Origin: Caldilinea sp. CFX5
GTDB lineage: Bacteria > Chloroflexota > Anaerolineae > Caldilineales > Caldilineaceae
Length of the DNA stretch: 64,000 bases
NCBI GenBank assembly: GCA_021405325.1
Contig: QWII01000067.1
Span: forward strand, 44,308 to 108,307
Direction of reading: 5' to 3'
The position numbers were made by a program, and so were the translations under genes. Numbering within the stretch: the stretch's first letter is position 1; each line of letters starts with the position of its first letter. The notes beneath the pieces were generated by a model. The model had not been told where the DNA came from, ran no database searches, and saw nothing but the letters and a program-made list of their open reading frames with translations. This document shows positions 1 to 8,865 of this stretch, one piece after another.

Positions 1-1
1 T

Positions 2-3000
2 TTCCCCGGCGCGTTTCGTCCGCCTCATGTGGCCCATTTTGCGGCGGTGCAAAGTTTGTTGCAACAGCCGACGATTGACGAAGTGGTCATCATTATTGCG
101 GATCGCAACCGGCTCATCCCCGGCACGACCCAAGCGCTCCCTGCCCAGGTTGCCCAGGCGATCTGGTCGATCTATGTGGCCGACATGGCCAGGGTGCGCG
201 TTGAAATTGCCCCTCATGCCGCCATCACCCATGCGCTTAGCTACTTTACGCGGGTCACGCCGGCTGACCGTTTGCTCTTCTGCATTGGCGAAGCGGATCA
301 GGGGCGGGGCGATGACCGCTTTACCGACATGGCGGCGCTCTCCGCCCGGACCGGCATCGCGGCGACAACCATGGCGGCGCCCACCGGTGCGCTGTCGATT
401 CGGTCGACCGCCCTGCGCGCCGCGTTGGCTGCGCCGGCGATGGGGCAGGCCGCGTTTCTGGCGGCTTTGCCCACACATCTGACCGCAGAACAACGCGCTT
501 GGGTCTGGCAGCTTTGTCTGCACGGGTTGCAGGCGATTGAGTCGATCTTGCCGGAAAAGCTTGGCCGTCTCCTGACTGAACAGGGGGTGCCGTTCACCGG
601 TGCGCTCAACGTGGTCAAACCTGGGAAGGTCGATCCCGTCTTTTGTGCGCAGCGGACGGATGGCGCCCCGCTCTTTGTCAAATATGCCGGGGACACCGTC
701 GATGATGGCGTTGTGGGGCAGCCCTTGTCACCCAAACCGGCCAAACGATTGGACGCCGAACGGCGCGCCCTCAAATGGCTCCAGGGTAATCCGTCGCCTG
801 CGGTGCAGACACCCAAAGTAGAACTGTTTGACAAGGCCACACGCCTTTTGGTTTTGAGCGCAGTTTGCCCGGCCGGGCGTACTCTCTTGACTGACCTGGA
901 ACAAGGGGTATTTTTGCCGGCGGTCGCGCGCGCCGCTGCCCGTTTTCTGCGCCATTGCCATCACGCTGAAAGCGCGCTGCCGGCGCTGTGGAGCGAAGCG
1001 CCGACGGATGAAGCCCAGTGGCGACGTATGTTGGCGCTGCGTACAACGGCTCTGGCTATGACGCACTGTACTGAAACGAGCCGGGCGCAATTAACCACGT
1101 TGTCTGCTTGGAGCGACCAATCGCGCCAACACCGGTTATTTCATCTGGACTATACGCCACAGAATATTCGGATCGATCAAACGGGCATTGGGGTCATCGA
1201 TTTTGAACTGAGTTCCACAATCGGCGATCCGGCCTACGAGCTGGGGCTGTTCCTCGGCCATTATCTCTATTGGGGACTAAAGCACGGAGCGACAGACGCC
1301 TGTCGCCAGGCGGTGCAGGCTGCCCTTGCCGCTTATTTTGCCGATTCGGGGCTATATGGTAGCAGCCAGCAGGGCCAACGTGGGGAAACGCCGGATGTCG
1401 TTGCACAAGTGGCGGCGCGGACGGCGGCCTTTGCCGGCGCCGGGATGTTAGCCCTCCTCGCCATGCCGGATCAGGCCACTGGCCAGGGTTTGGCCGCGCC
1501 CCAGCAAATTGCGACCGTGGCGACCCGTCTCTTAGCGCAGGGGCTGGCGCAAAAGGTAAACGGCATCGCGCTATTGATGGCCGCGGTCGGCGCCGCTCCC
1601 GGTTGCGAAGGCTCGCTGCTGTGTGTGGACGAACCGCGCGAACGCTTTGCCGCTCCTTATTGCTACTGGACGCCCGCCGCGCTTCTCGTCCATTTCCAGA
1701 CGCGTCCAACGCCCCACTATTTTGCCCTGCGCGACCGGGAGCAGGCCAGTGAGCAACAAATCGACCAGCTCTTGCGTGATTGCTTTGTCTACAATGACGA
1801 AGCCTATCATCTGCCCACCGGCTTTGATTGGACAGTCAACCCCAGTCCGGATCGGGAATGGCTGATTCTGCTCCATAAATTCTACTTTGCGCCCGGTTTG
1901 GGAGCAGAATATGCGCGAACGGGTGATGAACGCTACCTGCACAAGTGGCTGGCATTGACCGCCGCCTGGATCGACACGGTTCCGCTCACCTTTCTATCGA
2001 GCGATGTGACCGGCCGGCGCGTGCAAAATTGGATCTTTGCCCACTACTATTTTGTGACAATGGCTCAGGCGGCGCTCCCGCGCGACTTTTATGCGTGCTT
2101 CCTGCGCTCCTTGCAGCAGCAGGTGACCTCTCTCTGCGCCAATCTAACCCCGGCGCGCAACCATCGCACCATTGAATTGTACGCCATTTTTATGGCTGCC
2201 GTTGTCTTCCCTGAATTTGCCGATGCGCAACAGTGGCGGCACTTCGCCCAGGAGGAACTGCTGAAGAACATCCAAGCCGACCTGCGCCCCGACGGCGTCC
2301 ACTGTGAACAATCGACCGACTATCACCACCTGGTGGTCAAAAATTATCTGGGGGTGAAACGGCTGGCCGCCGCCAATGGCATCACGCTTGATCCCCGTTT
2401 TGACGAACTGCTGCAAAAGGCGCTCGACTTTGCCATGGTTGCGCACAAACCCGACGGCGCCATTCCGGCCCTGAGCGATGGTGATTCACGCTCATTTCTG
2501 GATCTATTGCAACAAGGTGCTGACTTGTATGACAACGCGGCCTGGCGCTACGTCGCCACCCAAGGCCGCGCCGGCACGCCACCCACCGTCCGTTCGCACA
2601 CCTTTCCCGCCGGCGGTTATACCATTTTGCGCAGCGGTTGGGGCGAAGGCGCCACCTCCTTTACCGATGAGCGCTATCTGATCTTCGATTGCGGCCCCTT
2701 AGGCGAAGGGAATCACGGCCATCTTGATCTCTTGAGCTTTGAAGCGGCGGCCTTTGGTCAATCGCTGATTGTCGATCCGGGGCGCTACACCTATCACGAA
2801 CCGCACCCGGACAGCGGCGCCATCAACTGGCGGGCGCGTTTTCGTGGCACGGCTTATCACAACACGGTGCAGGTGGATGGTCGGGAACAGACCGCTTACC
2901 GCTTTCACAAGAAAAAATTTAAGCTCTGCGGCCCGGAACCGGCCTGGACGCTGCGCCATTTTCAATGTGGCGCCACTTGCGACTTTGTGCATGGCGCCGC

Positions 3001-3607
3001 CGCCAGCGCCGAATATGATGTCATTCATGAGCGCATCATCTGCTTTGCCGGCCACGAATACTGGATCGTTACCGACATCTTGCGCGCACCCAGTTCACAT
3101 CGCTATGATCTGCGCTTCCACCTGGCCGACACCGCCGCGGGTCAAACAACGCTCTGTACAAAGGGGAATATGCATCTGATCCACGCACCCCACTTGCTGA
3201 TTGCCCAACCCGCTGCGGCCCAAACGACCGTTACCCTCCAAGAAGGCTATGTCTCACGGAGCTATGGCACAAAAGCCCCGGCGCCTGTAGTCTGTTTTAC
3301 CCGGTCAGCGACGACTACCTGTTTTCATACCGTGCTGTACCCCTATGCCGACCGACCACCCTCGATCCAGGTTGCGGCTTGGCCCGTGCGGCGCCAGGGG
3401 CGTTGTCTGCCCGCTGACCAGGGCGTCTTGTTGCAAATCATGTTCATGCAGGGTGAGCGCCACTATGTTGACACCGTGCGGTTGCTGCACGATGTTGATA
3501 CCGTGCAGCCACCGCACGATGTTGATACCGTGCGGCTACCGCACGATGTTGATACCGTGCAATATCAATATCACTACACGCGACAAGACTTGTCGCGATT
3601 GGAGTAA
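2..3607 (+). CDS. Nucleotidyltransferase / APH-fold kinase / heparinase II-III-like triple fusion (5' partial)
   Basis: The frame is open from base 2, so the true start lies before the window; a GTG at 29 is an internal codon. Numbered from base 2, residues 9-12 read HVAH, a variant of the HxGH nucleotide-binding motif, and STALR at 135-139 matches the second (S/T)xxR motif of NMNAT-type cytidylyl/adenylyltransferases. Residues about 190-520 form an APH-fold kinase with HLDYTPQN (H381, D383, N388) and IDFE (D400). From about 590 to 1150 the protein resembles heparinase II/III or alginate lyases, with HGHLD at 905-909 and DPGRYTY at 925-931. No signal peptide can be assessed because the N-terminus is missing. 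The last 40 residues are a nine-residue repeat. It ends 3 nt before the next gene, which suggests co-translation. Inference: activation and processing of a sugar or uronate within polysaccharide metabolism. The domain calls are firm; the substrate is unknown. Confidence 0.8.
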   Translation, partial: FPGAFRPPHVAHFAAVQSLLQQPTIDEVVIIIADRNRLIPGTTQALPAQVAQAIWSIYVADMARVRVEIAPHAAITHALSYFTRVTPADRLLFCIGEADQGRGDDRFTDMAALSARTGIAATTMAAPTGALSIRSTALRAALAAPAMGQAAFLAALPTHLTAEQRAWVWQLCLHGLQAIESILPEKLGRLLTEQGVPFTGALNVVKPGKVDPVFCAQRTDGAPLFVKYAGDTVDDGVVGQPLSPKPAKRLDAERRALKWLQGNPSPAVQTPKVELFDKATRLLVLSAVCPAGRTLLTDLEQGVFLPAVARAAARFLRHCHHAESALPALWSEAPTDEAQWRRMLALRTTALAMTHCTETSRAQLTTLSAWSDQSRQHRLFHLDYTPQNIRIDQTGIGVIDFELSSTIGDPAYELGLFLGHYLYWGLKHGATDACRQAVQAALAAYFADSGLYGSSQQGQRGETPDVVAQVAARTAAFAGAGMLALLAMPDQATGQGLAAPQQIATVATRLLAQGLAQKVNGIALLMAAVGAAPGCEGSLLCVDEPRERFAAPYCYWTPAALLVHFQTRPTPHYFALRDREQASEQQIDQLLRDCFVYNDEAYHLPTGFDWTVNPSPDREWLILLHKFYFAPGLGAEYARTGDERYLHKWLALTAAWIDTVPLTFLSSDVTGRRVQNWIFAHYYFVTMAQAALPRDFYACFLRSLQQQVTSLCANLTPARNHRTIELYAIFMAAVVFPEFADAQQWRHFAQEELLKNIQADLRPDGVHCEQSTDYHHLVVKNYLGVKRLAAANGITLDPRFDELLQKALDFAMVAHKPDGAIPALSDGDSRSFLDLLQQGADLYDNAAWRYVATQGRAGTPPTVRSHTFPAGGYTILRSGWGEGATSFTDERYLIFDCGPLGEGNHGHLDLLSFEAAAFGQSLIVDPGRYTYHEPHPDSGAINWRARFRGTAYHNTVQVDGREQTAYRFHKKKFKLCGPEPAWTLRHFQCGATCDFVHGAAASAEYDVIHERIICFAGHEYWIVTDILRAPSSHRYDLRFHLADTAAGQTTLCTKGNMHLIHAPHLLIAQPAAAQTTVTLQEGYVSRSYGTKAPAPVVCFTRSATTTCFHTVLYPYADRPPSIQVAAWPVRRQGRCLPADQGVLLQIMFMQGERHYVDTVRLLHDVDTVQPPHDVDTVRLPHDVDTVQYQYHYTRQDLSRLE
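3467..3574 (+). repeat. In-frame 27-bp tandem repeat at the end of the fusion gene
   Basis: Units begin at 3467, 3494, 3521 and 3548 (the last is partial) and encode VDTVRLLHD, VDTVQPPHD, VDTVRLPHD and VDTVQYQYH. Each unit contains ccgcac and gtgcgg, so neighbouring units can also pair as hairpins at RNA level. The repeat adds a C-terminal tail outside the lyase-like domain. Confidence 0.9.
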
Positions 3608-3610
3608 GCT

Positions 3611-5122
3611 ATGAGCGCTGTGCAAGCCCTCCCGTCTGATCAAACAATGCCCCAATTGCAGGTGGCGCTTGATCCGTTGATGATGCAGGTTATTTTCCAA
3701 AAAATGTTTGCGACAGACGCCGCCGCAGTACAGGTTGATTCCTGCGTCGTCGAGCGGGTAAAGTACAAAGCCGGCGAGAAGTGTGTGATCAGCTATCTGC
3801 TGCGCCTGTACGACCCTGAACGGGATTGTTGTCATGAACAGCGGCTGGCCGCGCGCTTTTTCCCCGCCGGCTTGTCAGAAGCGCGTTACCAAAAGGCGCT
3901 GTGCGAACCATTGACGCCGCCACCGTATGGCAACGCCGTTATGCACCTGCCCGAACTGGCGATGGTGTTGTGGGCGTTCCCCAATGACCGCAAGATCGCC
4001 ACCTTGCCCCACTTGCTGGCGACCGCTGCGCAGGACAATGATGAATTAGGCGCCATCGTGACAAACCTATTCGGTGAAGCGCACCAGATTGTTCACCACC
4101 GTCACCGACTAGTCCATTATGTACCCGAACAGACCTGCACCGTCTGCGTAGAACTGCAAGTCGCGCCGCCACCGGTCGTCCTGTCTGTGAAACAAGACAT
4201 TACACCCGCCGCAACCGAACCCCAGAAGCGCCCAGTACAATCTTCCGGGAAGGTCCGTCCTGTCAATCCTGAAGTCTGCTCTACCCTTCCCGGAAGATGC
4301 ACCCGCCAACCCGCCGACGCACCGCAACCCCTGACCCTCTTCGGCAAAGCCTACTACAACGATGACGGGGCCGAAACCTACCGGCTGATGAACCTACTCT
4401 GGGCTGAAAAGCAGGGTCACGGCCTGCGTATTGCCCAACCGCTGGCCTACGATCCACAGACCCGCATCTTATGGCAGAAGGGGCTGCCGGGGCGGACGCT
4501 GCTGAGCTATCCATTAGGTAGCCCGGTCTTTAATGAACTCTTACAAGAGGCCGCCCGGTCCGTCGCCCGGTTGCATCGCGCCATGCTCCCCTGTGCGCGC
4601 CAAAGCCGCCTTGCTGATTGGGTTGTGCAACTGTGCAGCATCCAACAGTTGCTCGAAGATCGCCACCCTGCCAGCCAGGCGACCGTTGCGGCGCTAGTCG
4701 CAGCCTTACACCATCAGGCGCCGACCGTTGACCGGGCGCCGGCTGTAACACTCCACGGCGATCTACACCTGCAGAATTTTCTGGTCGATGAAACTGCGTC
4801 GGTGGGACAACGGGTGGCGCTGATCGATCTGGACAATCTCAGCACCGGTTCGCCCTGGCGCGATCTGGGCAGCTTCTGCGCCGGTCTCTACCATCGCGGC
4901 CTGGTGGAAGCCTTGCCCACGCCATCAATCCGCCAGGCGATTGACGCCTTTTGTGTAGCGTATGCCGCAGTTGCACCGTGGCCGCTGGAACCGCAAACCA
5001 TCGCCTGGTACACAGCGACCGCGTTGCTCAATGAGCGCGCCTTTCGCTCCGTTTCGCGCCTGAAGCATGGTCGTCTCGACCTGCTTGATGATCTGATTGG
5101 GCTGGCCGGCGCGCTGCTCTGA
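3611..5122 (+). CDS. APH/choline-kinase-fold phosphotransferase
   Basis: A 503-residue kinase-like protein with a GGAG ribosome site at 3601-3604. The N-lobe has a VKYKAGEKCVISY strand pair typical of this fold near residues 45-60. The catalytic loop HGDLHLQN is complete (H382, D384, N389) and the metal-binding IDLDN follows (D406, D408). The family phosphorylates small hydroxylated substrates such as aminoglycosides, choline or sugars; here a sugar is inferred only from the neighbouring glycosyltransferase and lyase domains. It is longer than usual (about 300-400) because a poorly conserved stretch near residues 195-235 is inserted between the N-lobe and the rest; a palindromic DNA element lies in it. 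Second gene of the operon. Confidence 0.75.
   Translation: MSAVQALPSDQTMPQLQVALDPLMMQVIFQKMFATDAAAVQVDSCVVERVKYKAGEKCVISYLLRLYDPERDCCHEQRLAARFFPAGLSEARYQKALCEPLTPPPYGNAVMHLPELAMVLWAFPNDRKIATLPHLLATAAQDNDELGAIVTNLFGEAHQIVHHRHRLVHYVPEQTCTVCVELQVAPPPVVLSVKQDITPAATEPQKRPVQSSGKVRPVNPEVCSTLPGRCTRQPADAPQPLTLFGKAYYNDDGAETYRLMNLLWAEKQGHGLRIAQPLAYDPQTRILWQKGLPGRTLLSYPLGSPVFNELLQEAARSVARLHRAMLPCARQSRLADWVVQLCSIQQLLEDRHPASQATVAALVAALHHQAPTVDRAPAVTLHGDLHLQNFLVDETASVGQRVALIDLDNLSTGSPWRDLGSFCAGLYHRGLVEALPTPSIRQAIDAFCVAYAAVAPWPLEPQTIAWYTATALLNERAFRSVSRLKHGRLDLLDDLIGLAGALL
4241..4297. repeat. 57-bp inverted-repeat element inside the kinase gene
   Basis: Bases 4241-4253 (tcttccgggaagg) are repeated in perfect inverted orientation at 4285-4297, with 31 bp between. 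The element is read through in frame and adds about 19 residues. It looks like a small palindromic (REP/MITE-like) insertion tolerated in an interdomain loop. Confidence 0.8.
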
Positions 5123-5169
5123 CCAATGGCTCACCATTGGATATACCACCGAAAAGATAGGACATCGTT

Positions 5170-7248
5170 ATGCTGAAGGTAGCATCGAAGAACCGCCCGC
5201 TCATTATGCCAACGCCGACCCTTGCGCAACCGTCGAGCCAGTGGCGCACGCCAACCTTGCTCTTCTATTGTCAGCATGTTCTGGGCATGGGTCATCTCAT
5301 GCGCAGTCGGGCGCTGGTCGAGGGGCTGGTGGACCGCTTTCAGGTCTGCTTTCTCAATGGCGGAGAACTGATCCCCGGCTTCGCCTTTCCGCCGGCAGTC
5401 GAGGTGATCAACTTGCCGCCGCTCAAGGCCGACGCCGCCTTTACCGGCATCCACAGCACAGCCGGACAAAGCCTGGCAGAAATCAAAGCGGCGCGTACGG
5501 CGCTGATCCTGGAAACTTACACCCGTCTTCAACCGGAGATCCTGGTGGTGGAACTCTTCCCCTTTGGGCGCAAGAAGTTTGCCTTTGAACTGATGCCGCT
5601 GCTGGCGCAGATCCGCCGCCAGCGCACAGCCGGTGAAGGCGTCGCCACCAAAGTTGTTTGCAGCCTGCGCGACATCATGGTCAGCCGGCGCGACCAGCGG
5701 AAACATGAGGCGCGCGCCTGTCGCCTCTTGAATCGCTACTTTGATCTGCTGCTGGTTCACGCTGATCCGACCTTTCAGCGGCTGGAAGAATCGTTTGGTC
5801 AGGTGGACGCCATTACAACGCCGCTGGCCTATACCGGCTACGTGGCGCAAGCGGAAAGCGCCGAAGAAACGGAAGCGGTTGACGCCCCTGAACCGCTGAT
5901 CCCCATTCACAAACCACTAATCCTAGGCAGCATTGGCGGTGGCCGTGTCGGCAGCGAATTGTTGGCCAGTACGGTGGCGGCCAGTGTGCAACTGGCCGCC
6001 ACGCAGCCGCACCAACTGCTGCTCTTTGGCGGCCCTTACATGCCGGACGATGAATTTCACCAACTTGAAGCGGCGGTTGCCGGTCATACACATATTGTAC
6101 TGCGGCGTTACACCAACCGCTTCTTGCACTACATGGCGCAGGCCGATCTTTCCATGAGCATGGCCGGTTACAACACCTGTATGAACCTGCTCACCACCGG
6201 GACACGGGCGCTGTTGCTGCCCTTTACCGGCGGCGACAATGACGAACAGTCGATCCGGGCGGCCAAACTGGCGCAGATGGGTGTCGCCGGTGTGTTGACC
6301 CCGGCAGATTTGACGCCGGCGCAACTGGCGGAACGGATCACCCAACAATTGACCGCACCACGGCCAGAGAGTACCTTGGACTTACATGGCGTCACGACCA
6401 CCGCCGCCCGCCTGGTCGATCTTGTCACGCCGCCGGCCGTCGCTAGCCGCCGCGCGGCGCGACCAACCTATCCCGGCGCCGCGGTGATTGACGGCCAATT
6501 GCGCCCCTTCCTCGACCAACTGGGGGAAACCCGTGCTGCAACTGCCGAACCGCTCCATTTCTTTTTGCGCGATGATGATATTGACGAAGATGAGGAGACC
6601 CTGCGCGAACTGCTTGACATTGCGTTGGCCCGCGGCGTACCGGTCAACCTGGAGATCATCCCCGGCCGGTTGACGGCAGCCGGGATCCGCCTGGTCAGTG
6701 ACCACAAACGCTTTACCCCGGATTTGGTGGGGTTGGATCAACATGGCTGGCAACACACCAATCATGAGCCGACCGGGCGCAAGTGTGAATTTGGCCCCAG
6801 TCGCAGTTATGAACAGCAATATGCCGATATTGCCCAGGGCAAGGCGCTGCTGGCAGCCGCCTTTGAAGAATTATTGACGCCGGTCTTTACGCCACCCTGG
6901 AATCGCTATACGGCTGACACCCTGCGCGTCTTGCAGGAGCTGGGCTTTGCTGGTTTCTCTGGCTTGCGCCATGAGACGCCGGTGACAGGCTATGGTTTTC
7001 AGGATCTCTCCGTGACGCTTGATCTCTACCGTTGGAAAGAAGGCGCCGCTATGAAAGCGCCGGCGCTCTTTGTCGACGAGTTGCTGGCCCAGTTGCGCGC
7101 CGGCGCCCCCATCGGTCTGCTGCTGCACCACAAAGTGATGGACGCCGACGCCTTCGCTTTTCTGAATGGGCTGCTGGCGACCTTGCGCACCTCTCCCTTT
7201 ATCCAATGCCATACCTTTGCCACGTTACAGAAAGTGCGCATGGGGTGA
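5170..7248 (+). CDS. Glycosyltransferase (MurG-like) fused to NodB-like polysaccharide deacetylase
   Basis: A 692-residue two-domain protein. Residues about 28-420 resemble MurG/UGT-type GT-B glycosyltransferases: an N-terminal LFYCQHVLGMGH loop and a C-terminal GGDNDEQ donor-binding region. Residues about 445-692 resemble polysaccharide deacetylases of the NodB fold, with an acidic LRDDD motif near 466-470, HGWQHTNHE starting at H525 as the metal-binding histidines, and FTPPWNRY near 576. No membrane segment is seen, so it is probably cytoplasmic. ATG 5170 has a weak taggaca site; ATG 5206 is an alternative. Inference: transfer of an N-acetylated sugar with coupled deacetylation. It sits 47 bp after one APH-fold gene and 28 bp before another. 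Confidence 0.75.
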   Translation: MLKVASKNRPLIMPTPTLAQPSSQWRTPTLLFYCQHVLGMGHLMRSRALVEGLVDRFQVCFLNGGELIPGFAFPPAVEVINLPPLKADAAFTGIHSTAGQSLAEIKAARTALILETYTRLQPEILVVELFPFGRKKFAFELMPLLAQIRRQRTAGEGVATKVVCSLRDIMVSRRDQRKHEARACRLLNRYFDLLLVHADPTFQRLEESFGQVDAITTPLAYTGYVAQAESAEETEAVDAPEPLIPIHKPLILGSIGGGRVGSELLASTVAASVQLAATQPHQLLLFGGPYMPDDEFHQLEAAVAGHTHIVLRRYTNRFLHYMAQADLSMSMAGYNTCMNLLTTGTRALLLPFTGGDNDEQSIRAAKLAQMGVAGVLTPADLTPAQLAERITQQLTAPRPESTLDLHGVTTTAARLVDLVTPPAVASRRAARPTYPGAAVIDGQLRPFLDQLGETRAATAEPLHFFLRDDDIDEDEETLRELLDIALARGVPVNLEIIPGRLTAAGIRLVSDHKRFTPDLVGLDQHGWQHTNHEPTGRKCEFGPSRSYEQQYADIAQGKALLAAAFEELLTPVFTPPWNRYTADTLRVLQELGFAGFSGLRHETPVTGYGFQDLSVTLDLYRWKEGAAMKAPALFVDELLAQLRAGAPIGLLLHHKVMDADAFAFLNGLLATLRTSPFIQCHTFATLQKVRMG

Positions 7249-7276
7249 ACTGGTTTGCAATGGCGGGAGGTGATAA

Positions 7277-8479
7277 ATGATGACGCAACCCTATGACAGC
7301 TATCGCGCTTTGCTGGCCGCGCTGGCTACCGATGAAATCCCTCTGGCCGCACTGGAAGAAGCCGGTTGGAAGTGTGGCTGGTGGCGCTGTGACCGGCAGT
7401 GGCAGCGCACCTATGCCCGCTTTCACCTGGGGGAAACGCCGCTGGTGACATTGATCTATGAGACGGTTCATGCACCGCAGGCGATCTGTGTTATGGAACT
7501 CTTGGCGACAGCGCCGGACGTCATTGCCCCCGAACAAAGCTTACTCCATAACAAGCAGGTGGGCTGGCTTCTGCTGACTCGCTTCCCCCATGACCCGGCG
7601 CTGCCTACCCTGCCGGCCACGCTGGCGCTGCCAGGACAACCCAAGGTGTTGCGCTACCGTCCGCAGAAGCGCTGCACACTCCGCTTTGCCGGGAACAAGG
7701 CCGGGGAAACCGTGCGCTTTGCCAAGGTCTTTGCTGATGAGCGAGGCGCTACGATTCACACTGAGAGTTTGGCTTTATGGCAGGCGGCCAATGGTGGCGA
7801 ACTAGATTTTGCCGTGGCGCAACCGCTTTGTTGGGAAGCTGCTACCCGCACCCTTTGGCAAGGCGCCGTGCCGGGAGAACCGCTGGTGGAGCGTCTACTT
7901 TCTCCCGCCGGCCCAGCCCTGGCGGAACGAATGGGGCGCGCCGCGGCTTCGATCACCCGGAGCGCCTTGCAGCCAACCCAGACTACTTCGGCGAAAACCC
8001 AACTCAAGCGCTCCACCAAGTATGCCGATTATTTGCGCACTTTTTTCCCGGCCCTGCGACCGGCGCTGGATTGTTTGCTGGCGCGCTTGACCGCCATTCA
8101 CGCCGCTGCCGACCCGGCGCGCTTGCGTCCCATCCACGGCGCGCCCCATGCCCATCAATGGCTGGACGACGGCGAGCGGTTGGGCTTGGTCGATTTTGAT
8201 GGCTTGGCCTGGGGCGATCCGGAACTGGATGTCGCGACCTTTATGGCGGAGATGGATTTTGAAGATTGGGAAACTGCACCGGTGGCAGCGATCAATGCGC
8301 GTTTTCTGGCCGGTTATGAAGCGGTCGCCGGGCCGCTGGATGAACGCTTGCTCCACGCCTATCGTGCGCACAAGCGGCTGAGTAAAGCGCTGCGCAATGC
8401 CTACGCCGTCCGCACCGACAATGAGATGCGGGTCGAACGGGCGTTGGGGCAGGCGCTGGTCTGCGCGTTGCAAGCGTGA
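7277..8479 (+). CDS. APH-fold protein with degenerate catalytic loop (possible pseudokinase)
   Basis: A 400-residue APH-fold protein preceded by gggaggtgataa; ATG 7277 and ATG 7280 are adjacent, the first chosen. The N-lobe sequence VLRYRPQKRCTLRF is similar to that of the upstream kinase. The catalytic loop reads HGAPHAHQ starting at H287: the catalytic Asp is Ala289 and the Mg-binding Asn is Gln294, although the later VDFDG metal motif is kept. By family knowledge such a loop should not catalyse phosphotransfer, so a regulatory or substrate-binding role is inferred. Last gene of the operon; it converges with the next gene after 28 bp. Confidence 0.7.
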   Translation: MMTQPYDSYRALLAALATDEIPLAALEEAGWKCGWWRCDRQWQRTYARFHLGETPLVTLIYETVHAPQAICVMELLATAPDVIAPEQSLLHNKQVGWLLLTRFPHDPALPTLPATLALPGQPKVLRYRPQKRCTLRFAGNKAGETVRFAKVFADERGATIHTESLALWQAANGGELDFAVAQPLCWEAATRTLWQGAVPGEPLVERLLSPAGPALAERMGRAAASITRSALQPTQTTSAKTQLKRSTKYADYLRTFFPALRPALDCLLARLTAIHAAADPARLRPIHGAPHAHQWLDDGERLGLVDFDGLAWGDPELDVATFMAEMDFEDWETAPVAAINARFLAGYEAVAGPLDERLLHAYRAHKRLSKALRNAYAVRTDNEMRVERALGQALVCALQA

Positions 8480-8507
8480 TTCGTGCAATGTGATACGTGG
8501 TTGGTCT

Positions 8508-8732
8508 CTACCGGAAAAAGCGCGCCACAATATTCAAAAGGATCGACAGCACGATGCTCAACACGATCATCGTGCCAAAGGGTGCATAGAAGCGGAAGTT
8601 CTCCCGCTCCACGGTAATGTCGCCCGGCAAGTTGCCCAACCCCGGAACGCGACCGGCAAAGGTGAGCAGGGCGCCGATCACAAAGACGGCAATGCCCAAC
8701 AACATTAACATTCGCCCCAGTTCGCTAAACAC
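8508..8732 (-). CDS. DUF2905 family small membrane protein
   Basis: 74 residues read from a GTG at 8732 with a GGAGG site five bases upstream; a longer frame from 8792 exists but has no ribosome site and exceeds the family length of about 70. Two hydrophobic helices (about residues 8-27 and 46-70) flank a PGLGNLPGDI loop that is the family hallmark. Function of the family is unknown. It is convergent with the APH-fold operon. Confidence 0.8.
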   Translation of the reverse strand: MFSELGRMLMLLGIAVFVIGALLTFAGRVPGLGNLPGDITVERENFRFYAPFGTMIVLSIVLSILLNIVARFFR

Positions 8733-8865
8733 GGTTTCCTCCTCACACAATGACAAAATTGTAGTAAAGACTTTAGCCTTCGCACCGGACAAGAAGACTA
8801 ATGAAGGGTAGCGAATGGTTTCGGTAATCCTTGGAACTTGTCACGCCGGCGGCGATGACCTACAG

